Positions 1 to 7,535 of a stretch of DNA of 8,469 bases are shown here, piece after piece. The position numbers were made by a program, and so were the translations under genes. This DNA is from Bacteroides sp. (GTDB lineage: Bacteria > Bacteroidota > Bacteroidia > Bacteroidales > Bacteroidaceae). Every line of letters starts with the position of its first letter. Position 1 is the stretch's first letter. Where the stretch lies: contig JASLDF010000079.1 of assembly GCA_030151635.1 (NCBI GenBank), positions 1-8,469 of the forward strand, written 5' to 3'. Below the pieces are notes generated by a model. The model saw only the letters and a program-made list of their open reading frames with translations, did not search any database and was not told the origin of the DNA.

Positions 1-666
1 GTATTCATCTCAACAGGAAGACCGAAGATGATTATTAATAACTTAGGTTCAATTGAGCACTTAATTGATGGCTACGTTACTATGAATGGTGGTTACAGCT
101 TTATCAAAGATGAAGTTATCTCTAAAAACATTATACCTGCAAAAGATGTAAATACAATTGCTAGTTATTGCAAGAAACACAACTTTGCTACCATCTTCGT
201 TTCGGAACACAAAATATCTGTTGCTGCTCCCAATAAACTTTTAAAAGACATATTTTACGATTATCTAAACGTAAGTGTCATTCCAGAAACTACTTTCGAA
301 GAAGCAGTACAAGGTGATGTATTCCAGATTACTCCATTCATAACTCAAGAACAAGAAGACGAGATTAAGGATAGTATCCCTAGCAGTCAACCTGAACGCT
401 GGAATCCTGCATTTGTAGATGTAGTTGCAAAAGGAGTAACCAAAGAAATAGGACTAGAAGCTGTTCGCAAATACTTTAATCTTAATAAAGAAGATATTTT
501 TGCTTTTGGTGATGGAGGAAACGATCTTACGATGCTTAAATATGCTGGAGTAGGTATTGCAATGGGCAATGCAGAAGACAAAGTTAAGGCCGTAGCCGAC
601 TATGTAACAACAACTGTAGATGAAGATGGTATTATGAATGGTCTAAAACACTTCAATCTTATTTAA
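1..666 (+). CDS. Cof-type HAD-superfamily hydrolase, 5' partial
   Basis: This is the C-terminal 221 residues of a Cof/HAD-IIB phosphatase, a family of cytosolic Mg-dependent enzymes that remove phosphate from sugar phosphates, nucleotides or flavin precursors; the substrate cannot be read from sequence. The reading frame is open from base 1, so the ATG at base 28 is internal and not the start. The first codons give FISTGRPK, which is HAD motif II (Thr at window residue 5). Motif III lysine is probably K148 (VTKEIGL). Motif IV is GDGGNDLTML at residues 170-179, with D171 and D175 as metal ligands. The substrate-selecting cap domain lies between motifs II and III. Motif I (DxDGT) and roughly 45 N-terminal residues are outside the window, judging from the usual 260-270 residue length. 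The gene ends 17 bases before the helicase gene and is probably co-transcribed with it. Confidence 0.93.
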   Translation, partial: VFISTGRPKMIINNLGSIEHLIDGYVTMNGGYSFIKDEVISKNIIPAKDVNTIASYCKKHNFATIFVSEHKISVAAPNKLLKDIFYDYLNVSVIPETTFEEAVQGDVFQITPFITQEQEDEIKDSIPSSQPERWNPAFVDVVAKGVTKEIGLEAVRKYFNLNKEDIFAFGDGGNDLTMLKYAGVGIAMGNAEDKVKAVADYVTTTVDEDGIMNGLKHFNLI

Positions 667-683
667 TATAACAATAAGAAGAA

Positions 684-2681
684 TTGAGCGCATCAATAGA
701 TACTAGAAACAGAGAATTTCAGAACGCATTAAAATTAGTCCAGTACACCAATCAATCTGTTTTTTTAACAGGAAAAGCAGGTACTGGTAAATCCACATTT
801 CTGAAATATATCTGTGAGCAAACTAAGAAAAAACATGTGGTACTTGCACCTACTGGAATCGCTGCGATTAATGTAGGTGGAAGTACTTTACACAGTTTTT
901 TCAAGCTTCCTTTCCATCCATTATTACCAAGCGACCCAAATTTAAGTAGCAAAAGTAGAATCCATGCACTCTTTAAATATCGAGCTGAAACACGCAAAAT
1001 TTTGAAAGAGTTGGAACTAGTTATCATTGACGAGATATCAATGGTAAGAGCAGATATTATTGATACAATTGATGTCATTCTTAGAACTTACTCGGATAAT
1101 CCTAGACAACCATTCGGTGGAAAGCAAATTCTACTTGTAGGTGATGTATTCCAATTAGAACCTGTGGTTACAGGCGATGCTAAAGAGATTCTAAACAGAG
1201 TCTACCCTACCCCTTATTTCTTTTCGGCAAATGCATTTCAACAAATGCAATTAGTATCTATCGAACTGCAACATGTTTATAGACAATCTGATCCTGTATT
1301 TGTCAATATTCTGAATAATATCCGAATGGCTAAATCTACACAAGCCGATTTACAGCTACTTAATATGCGTTATAATGCATCAGTAGATGATGATAAAAGT
1401 GATTTATATATTACACTAGCCACACGCAGAGATACAGTCGATTATATCAACGAAAATAAGCTAAATTCCATTGAAGGTAATCCTATTGTTCTTCACGGTG
1501 AAATACAAGGAGAATTTCCTCTAAGCAGTTTACCGACCCAATTAGAACTTACCATTAAAGTAGGAGCACAGATTATTTTCATTAAAAATGATCAAGATAA
1601 AAGATGGGTAAATGGAACACTAGGTGTCATTAGTGGTATAAATGAAGAGGAAAACTTAATCTACATCGTTACAGACGACGGCAGTGAGTGTGATGTAACA
1701 GTAGAGACATGGCGAAATATTCGATATAAATACAACGAAGAAAAGAAATCAATTGAAGAGGAAGAACTAGGGTTCTTTACTCAATTCCCTATTCGACTGG
1801 CTTGGGCAATTACAGTTCATAAAAGTCAAGGCCTAACCTTTAGTAAAGCAGTAATAGACTTTACAGGAGGCGTCTTTGCTGGTGGACAAGCTTATGTCGC
1901 ATTGAGTAGATGTACATCCTTAAATGGAATATCCTTGAAATGTCCCATTAGTCAATCACAGATATTTGTTCATCCCGAGATTGTACGATTTGCAACACAG
2001 TTCAACAACGAACACCACATTCAAAAGGCTTTAAAAGAAGCACAAGCCGACGAAGCCTATACCAACGCCATTAGAGCATTTGACAAAGGTAAATTCGACG
2101 ATTTTACAGCTTATTTTTTCAAAGCAATACATGCACGATATGACATTGAGAAACCATTATACAAACGTTATATCCAACATAAACTAGGAGTTATCAACAA
2201 GCTTAAAAATGAGAACAAGAGTTTGAAAGAAAAACTTCATCAACGCGATGTTAGCCTTCGGAAATACGCTAAAGAGTATTATCAAATGGGGAACAGTTGT
2301 ATCACCGAAGCTAAAGATTCGAAAGCTGCAATTGCCAATTATGATAAAGCTTTAGAATTGTATCCGGAATACGGTGATGCCTGGGTTAGAAAAGGGGTAA
2401 CTCTCTATAATCAAAAAAAATATACTGATGCGGAAGATTGTCTAGATAAAGCGCTTAAATTTGCACCGCTTGAATTTAAAACAAGATATAACCGAGGAAA
2501 AATTAAATTGGCACTACACAAAGATGATGAAGCCCTTGCCGATTTAGACAAAGCCACCACCATTAAACCTGAGCACGCTAAAGCCCATGAGATTTTTGGA
2601 GATTGCTTATTTAGAGTGGGAAAAGAATCGGAAGCCGAACTGCATTGGCGTATTGCAGAAGAACTTAAAAATAAAAAATAA
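684..2681 (+). CDS. PIF1/RecD-like superfamily 1 DNA helicase with C-terminal TPR repeats
   Basis: A 665-residue cytosolic ATP-dependent helicase of the PIF1/RecD-like SF1B group, which typically unwinds DNA 5'-3'. Visible motifs are Walker A GKAGTGKS (30-37, K36), motif Ia around APTGIAA (55-61), Walker B IIDEIS (114-119), motif III GDVFQLEP (153-160), motif IV HVYRQ (197-201), motif V VHKSQGLTF (378-386) and motif VI YVALSRCTS (404-412, R409). All catalytic motifs are intact. A short Lys/Glu-rich predicted coiled coil (about 500-525) leads into about four TPR units (about 528-663), a likely protein-binding surface. The start is TTG at 684: an in-frame TAA lies at 675-677, and no ATG or GTG occurs before Walker A (first in-frame ATG is residue 120). 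No spaced Shine-Dalgarno is visible; AAGAAGAA abuts the TTG. It lies 17 bases after the HAD gene and 19 before the AsmA gene. The helicase call is firm; its substrate and partners are unknown. Confidence 0.93.
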   Translation: MSASIDTRNREFQNALKLVQYTNQSVFLTGKAGTGKSTFLKYICEQTKKKHVVLAPTGIAAINVGGSTLHSFFKLPFHPLLPSDPNLSSKSRIHALFKYRAETRKILKELELVIIDEISMVRADIIDTIDVILRTYSDNPRQPFGGKQILLVGDVFQLEPVVTGDAKEILNRVYPTPYFFSANAFQQMQLVSIELQHVYRQSDPVFVNILNNIRMAKSTQADLQLLNMRYNASVDDDKSDLYITLATRRDTVDYINENKLNSIEGNPIVLHGEIQGEFPLSSLPTQLELTIKVGAQIIFIKNDQDKRWVNGTLGVISGINEEENLIYIVTDDGSECDVTVETWRNIRYKYNEEKKSIEEEELGFFTQFPIRLAWAITVHKSQGLTFSKAVIDFTGGVFAGGQAYVALSRCTSLNGISLKCPISQSQIFVHPEIVRFATQFNNEHHIQKALKEAQADEAYTNAIRAFDKGKFDDFTAYFFKAIHARYDIEKPLYKRYIQHKLGVINKLKNENKSLKEKLHQRDVSLRKYAKEYYQMGNSCITEAKDSKAAIANYDKALELYPEYGDAWVRKGVTLYNQKKYTDAEDCLDKALKFAPLEFKTRYNRGKIKLALHKDDEALADLDKATTIKPEHAKAHEIFGDCLFRVGKESEAELHWRIAEELKNKK

Positions 2682-2700
2682 TATACTTAAATAACAAATT

Positions 2701-5211
2701 ATGAAAAAAGGATTAAAAATTACAGGTATTGTTCTTGCAGTACTTCTTATTCTTTTGATTTCAATTCCTTATTTCTTTAGTGGGAAAATTGAATCGATTG
2801 TTAAGAAAGAAGCAAACGAAATGCTCAATGCCGAGTTTGATTTCAACTCTTTGAGCATTAGCTTAATTAGAAACTTCCCTAAAGCGTCTATCACATTAAA
2901 AGATTTCTTTGTGAAAGGGCAAGATAAGTTTGTAAACGACACACTTATACAGGGAAAAGAACTTACAGCTACAGTCGACTTATTTTCGCTATTCAAAAGC
3001 GATGGCTATACGGTTGATAAAATTATTCTAGATCAAAGTAAAGTTAATGCAATTATACTAGCCGACGGAAAAGTAAATTGGGATATCATGAAAGAAGATG
3101 ATGATTCCGATAAAAAGGAGGAAGAAGACACAGATGATGATAGTAGCTTTGCATTAGAAATTAAGAAAGTTGAAGTAAATAAATTCAACCTTATTTTCAA
3201 CGACCAAGAAGGCAAACAATATGCTCAACTTGACGACATGAATCTTACATTGAGTGGTGACTTGTCTAGCACTAAAACTCAATTAGACATCAACACTCAA
3301 ATTGGCAACCTTTTATATGCGTCTGAAGGTTCAACACTATTGAACAATGTCACATTAAAAGGTAAGATCAATTTGGATGCCGACCTTGAGAATAACAAGT
3401 TTACATTAAATAAAAATGAAATTTGGTTAAATGCAATCAAAGCCAGTTTAGATGGATGGGTTCAATTAAAAGAGGATGACGCCATTGATATGGATCTTAA
3501 ATTGAATACAGATAAAGTACAGTTTAAAGAGATTCTTTCTCTGATTCCCGCTGTCTTTATGGACGATGATTTCAAAAAAGTAAAAACTGATGGAGAAGTT
3601 GATTTATCTGCCTTTGCTCAAGGTACATACAAAGGTGAGCAACTACCTAAGTTCGATCTTACACTTAACGTGAAAGATGCAACTTTCCGCTACCCTTCAC
3701 TACCAGCTGGCGTTGATAAAATCAACATTCATGCAAATATCAGTAATCCTGGTGGCAGTGCAGACCGCACAACCATTGTTGTAAATCCATTCAGCCTTGT
3801 ACTTGCTGGTAATCCATTCAGTATTAAAGCAAATGTTGCAACACCTATTAGCGACCCTCGTTTTAATGTAGAAATGAAAGGTATCCTAAACTTAGGCAAA
3901 ATCAAAGATGTCTATCCATTGGAAGATATGAATTTGAAAGGAATTGTAGATGCTAATCTATCAGTTGCTGGACAAATGTCATTCATTGAAAAAGAACTAT
4001 ACGATAAAATTAAAGCAGCAGGTACTGTGAAGTTGAACGATATGGAAGTCGAAATGAAAGACATGCCAAATGTTCAAATTCAAAAATCATTAATGACATT
4101 CACTTCTCAATACCTTAAATTGGACGATACAACTATCTTAATTGGTAAAAACGACCTTACAATCAATAGCCAATTGAGCAATTACATGGGTTATGCAATG
4201 AAAGGTTCAACCATTAATGGTTCTCTAAACATCAAGTCAAACCACTTCAATGTTAATGATTTGATGGGAGCTGATGATGCGACTGAAGCACAAGAGGAAG
4301 AAACTGCATCTGGATTAATTGAGATTCCTAAGAATATCAACTTCAATATGAATGCAGATTTCAAAGAGTTGATTTACGATAACATTACACTGAATAACCT
4401 GAATGGTAAGATTGTAGTGAACAATGGTAAAGCAGATATGAGCAACTTGTCATTCAAGACTTTTGATGGCGATGTTAAAATGAACGGTTATTACTCTACT
4501 ACAGATGTGAAACATCCTGCAGTAAAAGCAAACCTAAACTTTACAAACTTGTCATTTGCTAAGACATACGACGGCATGAATATAGTCCGTAAATTGGCTC
4601 CAATCTTTGGCCATTTAGGAGGCACTTATTCGGGTGCTTTAAATATTCAAACGGAGATTGACAATAATATGGATCCTGTATATGCGACATTGCAGTCAAC
4701 GGGTAATCTTTCTACAAATAACATCAACATTAAGGATGTGGAGATGCTTCAAGGCTTAGGTAAAGCTCTTAAACAAGAAGACTTATTTAACCGTCCTATG
4801 AAAGACATGAACATTGCTTTTGAGGTGAAAGATGGACGTTTACACACGAAACCATTTAACTTTAACGTGGGTAACTACGACATGACTTTGAGTGGTACAA
4901 CTGGTTTAGACCAAACAATAGATTATTCGGGTAAAGTTAAATTACCAGCAAACGTAACTAAAATTGATGGCTTCGATACTGTAGGTATCTTAATTGGTGG
5001 TACATTTGGTGCTCCAACATTCAAAGTAGACACAAAAAGCATGCTTGATCAAGGTAGTAAAGTACTTCAAGACAAAGCGAAAGATATGATTCAAAAAGAG
5101 CTTTTCAAAAACAAAAAAGACTCTACTGATACAGAGAAAAATCTTGAAACTGAAGTGAAAGAAAATGTAGGTAATGCTATCAATAACCTATTCAAAAAGA
5201 AAAAGAAATAA
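2701..5211 (+). CDS. AsmA-family envelope protein
   Basis: An 836-residue protein with one hydrophobic segment at residues 6-26 after MKKGLK, acting as an uncleaved membrane anchor that leaves the rest in the periplasm. The family (AsmA/TamB/YhdP, the repeating beta-groove type) is linked to phospholipid transport between the inner and outer membranes and to outer-membrane homeostasis. The N-terminal AsmA signature is visible: a short helix, NFPKASITLKDF (58-69), and the ADGKVNWDI element (121-129). The body consists of alternating hydrophobic/polar beta strands, and the C-terminal part (about 540-750) looks like the AsmA_2 domain (GTYSGALNIQT at 641-651; LSGTTGLDQTIDYSG at 730-744). Two charged linkers interrupt it: D/E/K-rich residues 131-148 and an acidic one at about 524-536. 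The tail after 780 is Lys-rich and ends in KKKKK. Start ATG 2701 is the first codon and fits the anchor. It lies within the putative four-gene operon. The lipid-transport role is inferred from the family. Confidence 0.88.
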   Translation: MKKGLKITGIVLAVLLILLISIPYFFSGKIESIVKKEANEMLNAEFDFNSLSISLIRNFPKASITLKDFFVKGQDKFVNDTLIQGKELTATVDLFSLFKSDGYTVDKIILDQSKVNAIILADGKVNWDIMKEDDDSDKKEEEDTDDDSSFALEIKKVEVNKFNLIFNDQEGKQYAQLDDMNLTLSGDLSSTKTQLDINTQIGNLLYASEGSTLLNNVTLKGKINLDADLENNKFTLNKNEIWLNAIKASLDGWVQLKEDDAIDMDLKLNTDKVQFKEILSLIPAVFMDDDFKKVKTDGEVDLSAFAQGTYKGEQLPKFDLTLNVKDATFRYPSLPAGVDKINIHANISNPGGSADRTTIVVNPFSLVLAGNPFSIKANVATPISDPRFNVEMKGILNLGKIKDVYPLEDMNLKGIVDANLSVAGQMSFIEKELYDKIKAAGTVKLNDMEVEMKDMPNVQIQKSLMTFTSQYLKLDDTTILIGKNDLTINSQLSNYMGYAMKGSTINGSLNIKSNHFNVNDLMGADDATEAQEEETASGLIEIPKNINFNMNADFKELIYDNITLNNLNGKIVVNNGKADMSNLSFKTFDGDVKMNGYYSTTDVKHPAVKANLNFTNLSFAKTYDGMNIVRKLAPIFGHLGGTYSGALNIQTEIDNNMDPVYATLQSTGNLSTNNINIKDVEMLQGLGKALKQEDLFNRPMKDMNIAFEVKDGRLHTKPFNFNVGNYDMTLSGTTGLDQTIDYSGKVKLPANVTKIDGFDTVGILIGGTFGAPTFKVDTKSMLDQGSKVLQDKAKDMIQKELFKNKKDSTDTEKNLETEVKENVGNAINNLFKKKKK

Positions 5212-5229
5212 CTATTAGAATTGATAGTT
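5210..5229. repeat. Weak AT-rich hairpin between the AsmA and YrdC-family genes
   Basis: AACTATTA at 5210-5217 can pair with TGATAGTT at 5222-5229 (8 bp, one of them a T-G wobble, four-base loop). It starts on the last two bases of the AsmA stop codon. It is AT-rich and has no following T-run, so it is unlikely to terminate transcription. It may affect mRNA processing between the two genes, or be chance. Confidence 0.25.
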
Positions 5230-5254
5230 CAACATTAATATAGAATTATAGAGT

Positions 5255-5869
5255 ATGCTACTTAAATTTTACGATAAAGACAACAGCCCTGAAAAAATAC
5301 AGCAAGTTGTTGATGTTCTAGAAAATGGAGGTATTATTATTTACCCTACCGATTCGACTTATGCTATTGGTTGCCATGCACTAAAAGACCGTGCAATTCA
5401 ACGAATCTGTGAGCTAAAAGATATTGATCCTAAAAAGAAGCCTCTTTCAATTATTTGCTATGATTTAAGCACAATTAGTGAATATGCAAAGATGGACAAT
5501 ACGGTTTTCAAAATTATGAAAGCCAATCTTCCAGGACCATTTACTTTTATCTTAAATGGAACAACCAACCTACCAAAGATTTTCAAAAACAGAAAAGAAG
5601 TTGGTATTAGAATGCCTAATAACGATATTATTATGGACATCGCTAAGGCACTAGATTGCCCTATTGTAACAACAACTTTGCCTGTTGATGAAGAAGAGGA
5701 TATTGAATACATGACTAATCCTGAACTCATTTATGAAAAGTTTGGAAACCTTGTGGATATCGTTATTGACGGCGGAATTGGAGATTTCAATCCTTCGACA
5801 ATAGTAGATTGTACCCAACATGGTACAGAAATTACCAGACAAGGTAAAGGAGATTTAGTAATTAAATAA
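5255..5869 (+). CDS. YrdC-domain protein, YciO/Sua5 family (threonylcarbamoyl-AMP synthase-like)
   Basis: A 204-residue cytosolic single-domain YrdC protein. Members such as TsaC/Sua5 make L-threonylcarbamoyl-AMP from threonine, bicarbonate and ATP, the first step of the tRNA t6A37 modification. Motifs visible are YPTDSTYAIGC (30-40), KKKPLSI (60-66), PGPFTFIL (93-100), GIRMPNN (117-123) and STIVD (181-185), which together line the nucleotide and threonine pocket. The DN-xx-F-xx-MK stretch before PGPFTFIL (81-89) and the IDGG and GKGD elements near the end match my recollection of E. coli YciO better than TsaC. Length fits YciO and TsaC, and the extra C-terminal domain of long Sua5 proteins is absent. 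YciO paralogues do not always substitute for TsaC, so the t6A role is probable, not certain. It starts at ATG 5255, 43 bases after AsmA, and is the last gene before the operon terminator. Confidence 0.87.
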   Translation: MLLKFYDKDNSPEKIQQVVDVLENGGIIIYPTDSTYAIGCHALKDRAIQRICELKDIDPKKKPLSIICYDLSTISEYAKMDNTVFKIMKANLPGPFTFILNGTTNLPKIFKNRKEVGIRMPNNDIIMDIAKALDCPIVTTTLPVDEEEDIEYMTNPELIYEKFGNLVDIVIDGGIGDFNPSTIVDCTQHGTEITRQGKGDLVIK

Positions 5870-5890
5870 ACTAATCTAACTACAAATATA

Positions 5891-5925
5891 AAGAGTGTGA
5901 TAATTATTTATCACACTCTTTTTTT
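5891..5925 (+). terminator. Rho-independent terminator of the plus-strand gene cluster
   Basis: A perfect 13-bp stem, AAGAGTGTGATAA (5891-5903) pairing with TTATCACACTCTT (5908-5920), closes a four-base TTAT loop and runs into seven T residues (5919-5925). It lies 21 bases after the YrdC-family stop codon and should end transcription of the upstream genes. Confidence 0.92.
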
Positions 5926-5961
5926 ATCTAGCAATCCACACGCAAGCAATTTATTATACGC

Positions 5962-6014
5962 GACAGAGTTATGTCCCTTAGAAGAGTGAGTCTTCTAAGG
6001 GACATAACTCTGTC
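5962..6014. repeat. Perfect 24-bp inverted repeat in the convergent intergenic region
   Basis: Bases 5962-5985 (beginning GACAGAGTTATG) are the exact reverse complement of 5991-6014 (ending CATAACTCTGTC), separated by the five-base loop GTGAG. Ten of the 24 arm bases are G or C. It sits between the plus-strand terminator (5891-5925) and the gdhA terminator (6074-6112). The bases after it on the plus strand are only moderately T-rich (TTCTTT) and on the minus strand not at all, so it is not a classic terminator, though it could be a backup. I see no flanking target-site duplication. It may be a dispersed intergenic palindrome, a remnant of a small mobile element, or an RNA hairpin that protects or processes the 3' ends. 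Confidence 0.9.
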
Positions 6015-6073
6015 TTCTTTCAAAGAGAACACTGTCTCCTTAGTAAGAAGAATTACCTAACCTTTTAACATTC

Positions 6074-6112
6074 AAAAAAGGCTGTCTAATCTCTATCAAT
6101 TAAACAGCCTTT
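6074..6112 (-). terminator. gdhA: gdhA terminator, probably bidirectional
   Basis: A 9-bp stem, AAAGGCTGT (6077-6085) with ACAGCCTTT (6104-6112), is extended inward by four more pairs beyond one mismatch. Read on the minus strand it is followed by six T residues (complement of 6074-6079), 22 bases beyond the gdhA stop. On the plus strand it is followed by TTTCTTTT, so it could also stop readthrough from the opposite side. Confidence 0.85.
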
Positions 6113-6133
6113 CTTTTATTATTTATGCGTTAC

Positions 6134-7471
6134 TTAAATAATTCCCTGACCTAACATTGCATCGGCTACCTTCATAAACCCTGCAATATTTGCACCTTTG
6201 ACGTAGTTGATGTAACCATCTTTCTCAGTTCCATATTTTACACATTGAGCATGAATACCAGACATGATAAGATGCAGCTGTCTGTCTACCTCTTCGGCAG
6301 TCCAATTCAAGTGCAATGCATTTTGTGACATCTCTAAACCAGATGTACTTACACCACCTGCATTAACAGCTTTTCCAGGAGCAAATGTTACCTTGTGTTT
6401 AATGAAAGCATCTACCGCCTCGGCAGTACAACCCATATTCGAGACTTCTCCTACACAGATTGTTCCATTTTTGATTAATAAGTTAGCATCATCTTCATTT
6501 AATTCATTTTGTGTAGCACAAGGCAAAGCAATATCAACTTTTACTTCCCATGGTTTTTTGCCTGCATGGAATGTTGCCTCTGGATATTTCTTCGCATAAG
6601 GAGCTACAATATCATTACCCGAACCTCGTAGTTCAAGCATATAATCAATTTTATCGCCACTAATGCCCTTTGGGTCATGCACATAACCATCAGGACCAGA
6701 AATAGTAACCACTTTGGCACCTAATTCAGTAGCTTTAGTAACAGCTCCCCAAGCCACATTACCAAACCCAGATATAGCAACTGTTTTATTCTTAATATCT
6801 ATGTTCTTGGTTTGAAGCATTTGATGTACAAAATACAATCCTCCAAAGCCTGTTGCTTCTGGGCGAATCAAAGAACCTCCGAAAGACATTCCCTTACCTG
6901 TAAATGTTCCAGTACATTGAGTCGTTAGTTTCTTATACATGCCATACATATAACCAACCTCCTTAGCTCCTACACCGATATCTCCAGCTGGCACATCGGT
7001 ATCTGGACCTAAATGCTTCCATAACTCAAGAATATACGCTTGGCAAAAACGCATAATTTCACCATCCGATTTGCCTTTAGGGCTAAAATCTGCACCACCT
7101 TTGCCACCACCCATTGGAAGGGTAGTTAAAGCATTCTTGAAGGTTTGCTCGAAACCTAAAAACTTAAGAATAGAAAGATTTACCGAAGGATGGAAACGAA
7201 TACCTCCCTTATACGGTCCTATTGAATTATTAAATTGAACTCGATAGCCTATATTTACTTGAGGAACACCACTATCATCTACCCATGTTACTTTAAAAGT
7301 AATGATACGATCGGGCTCTACTAAACGCTCAATGATTCTCGCTTTTTCGAACTCGGGATGCTGGTTATAAACCCCTTCAATAGAATGAAGTACCTCTTTC
7401 ACAGCTTGGTGGAATTCTTTTTCACCAGGGTGCTTAGCTTCTAGATTAGCTACAATTTGGTTAATGTTCAT
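6134..7471 (-). CDS. gdhA: Glutamate dehydrogenase (hexameric family)
   Basis: A 445-residue cytosolic enzyme that interconverts glutamate with 2-oxoglutarate and ammonia using NAD(P)(H). Length is typical of the small hexameric class. The substrate-binding region has NNSIGPYKGGIRFHPSVN (81-98, K88). The catalytic lysine is K124 in PMGGGKGGADF (119-129), and the catalytic aspartate is D164 in PAGDIGVG (161-168). The Rossmann domain begins at SGFGNVAW (234-241), and its second strand ends in TISGPDGYVHDP (256-267). F236, P260 and D261 resemble the NAD-specific Clostridium symbiosum enzyme as I recall it, where E. coli NADP-type GDH has a serine in place of the phenylalanine. NAD or dual use is therefore plausible despite the usual 'NADP-specific' label. 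KAVNAGGVSTSGLEMSQN (367-384) is the conserved C-terminal block. No residue is missing. The gene is monocistronic by its flanking terminators. Start ATG 7469-7471 gives the family's usual N-terminus. Confidence 0.97.
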   Translation of the reverse strand: MNINQIVANLEAKHPGEKEFHQAVKEVLHSIEGVYNQHPEFEKARIIERLVEPDRIITFKVTWVDDSGVPQVNIGYRVQFNNSIGPYKGGIRFHPSVNLSILKFLGFEQTFKNALTTLPMGGGKGGADFSPKGKSDGEIMRFCQAYILELWKHLGPDTDVPAGDIGVGAKEVGYMYGMYKKLTTQCTGTFTGKGMSFGGSLIRPEATGFGGLYFVHQMLQTKNIDIKNKTVAISGFGNVAWGAVTKATELGAKVVTISGPDGYVHDPKGISGDKIDYMLELRGSGNDIVAPYAKKYPEATFHAGKKPWEVKVDIALPCATQNELNEDDANLLIKNGTICVGEVSNMGCTAEAVDAFIKHKVTFAPGKAVNAGGVSTSGLEMSQNALHLNWTAEEVDRQLHLIMSGIHAQCVKYGTEKDGYINYVKGANIAGFMKVADAMLGQGII

Positions 7472-7510
7472 AGTACGTATAAATTTGGTTTAACAATTGT
7501 CAAGTCCTTA

Positions 7511-7535
7511 TATGTATCTTTATACAAGATATATG
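7511..7535. promoter_or_regulatory. Operator-like dyad in the gdhA leader/promoter
   Basis: TATCTT (7515-7520) and AAGATA (7526-7531) form an inverted repeat around TATAC. With wobbles the pairing extends outward to about 7511-7535. It overlaps the candidate -7 element of gdhA, where a regulator could bind. The composition is very AT-rich, so chance is a real alternative. Confidence 0.3.

Noticed and set aside
28..30. ATG at base 28 as the start of the HAD gene
   Set aside because: The same frame is open back to base 1 and encodes HAD motif II (STGRP) there, so the true start is upstream of the window.
5216..5251. Imperfect direct repeat TAGAATTGATAG / TAGAATTATAG before the YrdC-family gene
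   Set aside because: Short, AT-rich and imperfect; expected by chance in this composition.
5962..6014. Insertion sequence or CRISPR repeat at the palindrome
   Set aside because: There is no transposase, no target-site duplication visible at its edges and no regularly spaced repeats; only a single palindromic unit is present.
6264..6599. 111-codon plus-strand open frame opposite gdhA
   Set aside because: It lies wholly antisense to a highly conserved enzyme, its translation has no recognisable domain, and it is best explained as a shadow of gdhA codon use. The shorter antisense frames at 387-581, 752-1078, 2769-2996, 3033-3215, 5458-5730 and 5651-5842 were dropped for the same reason.
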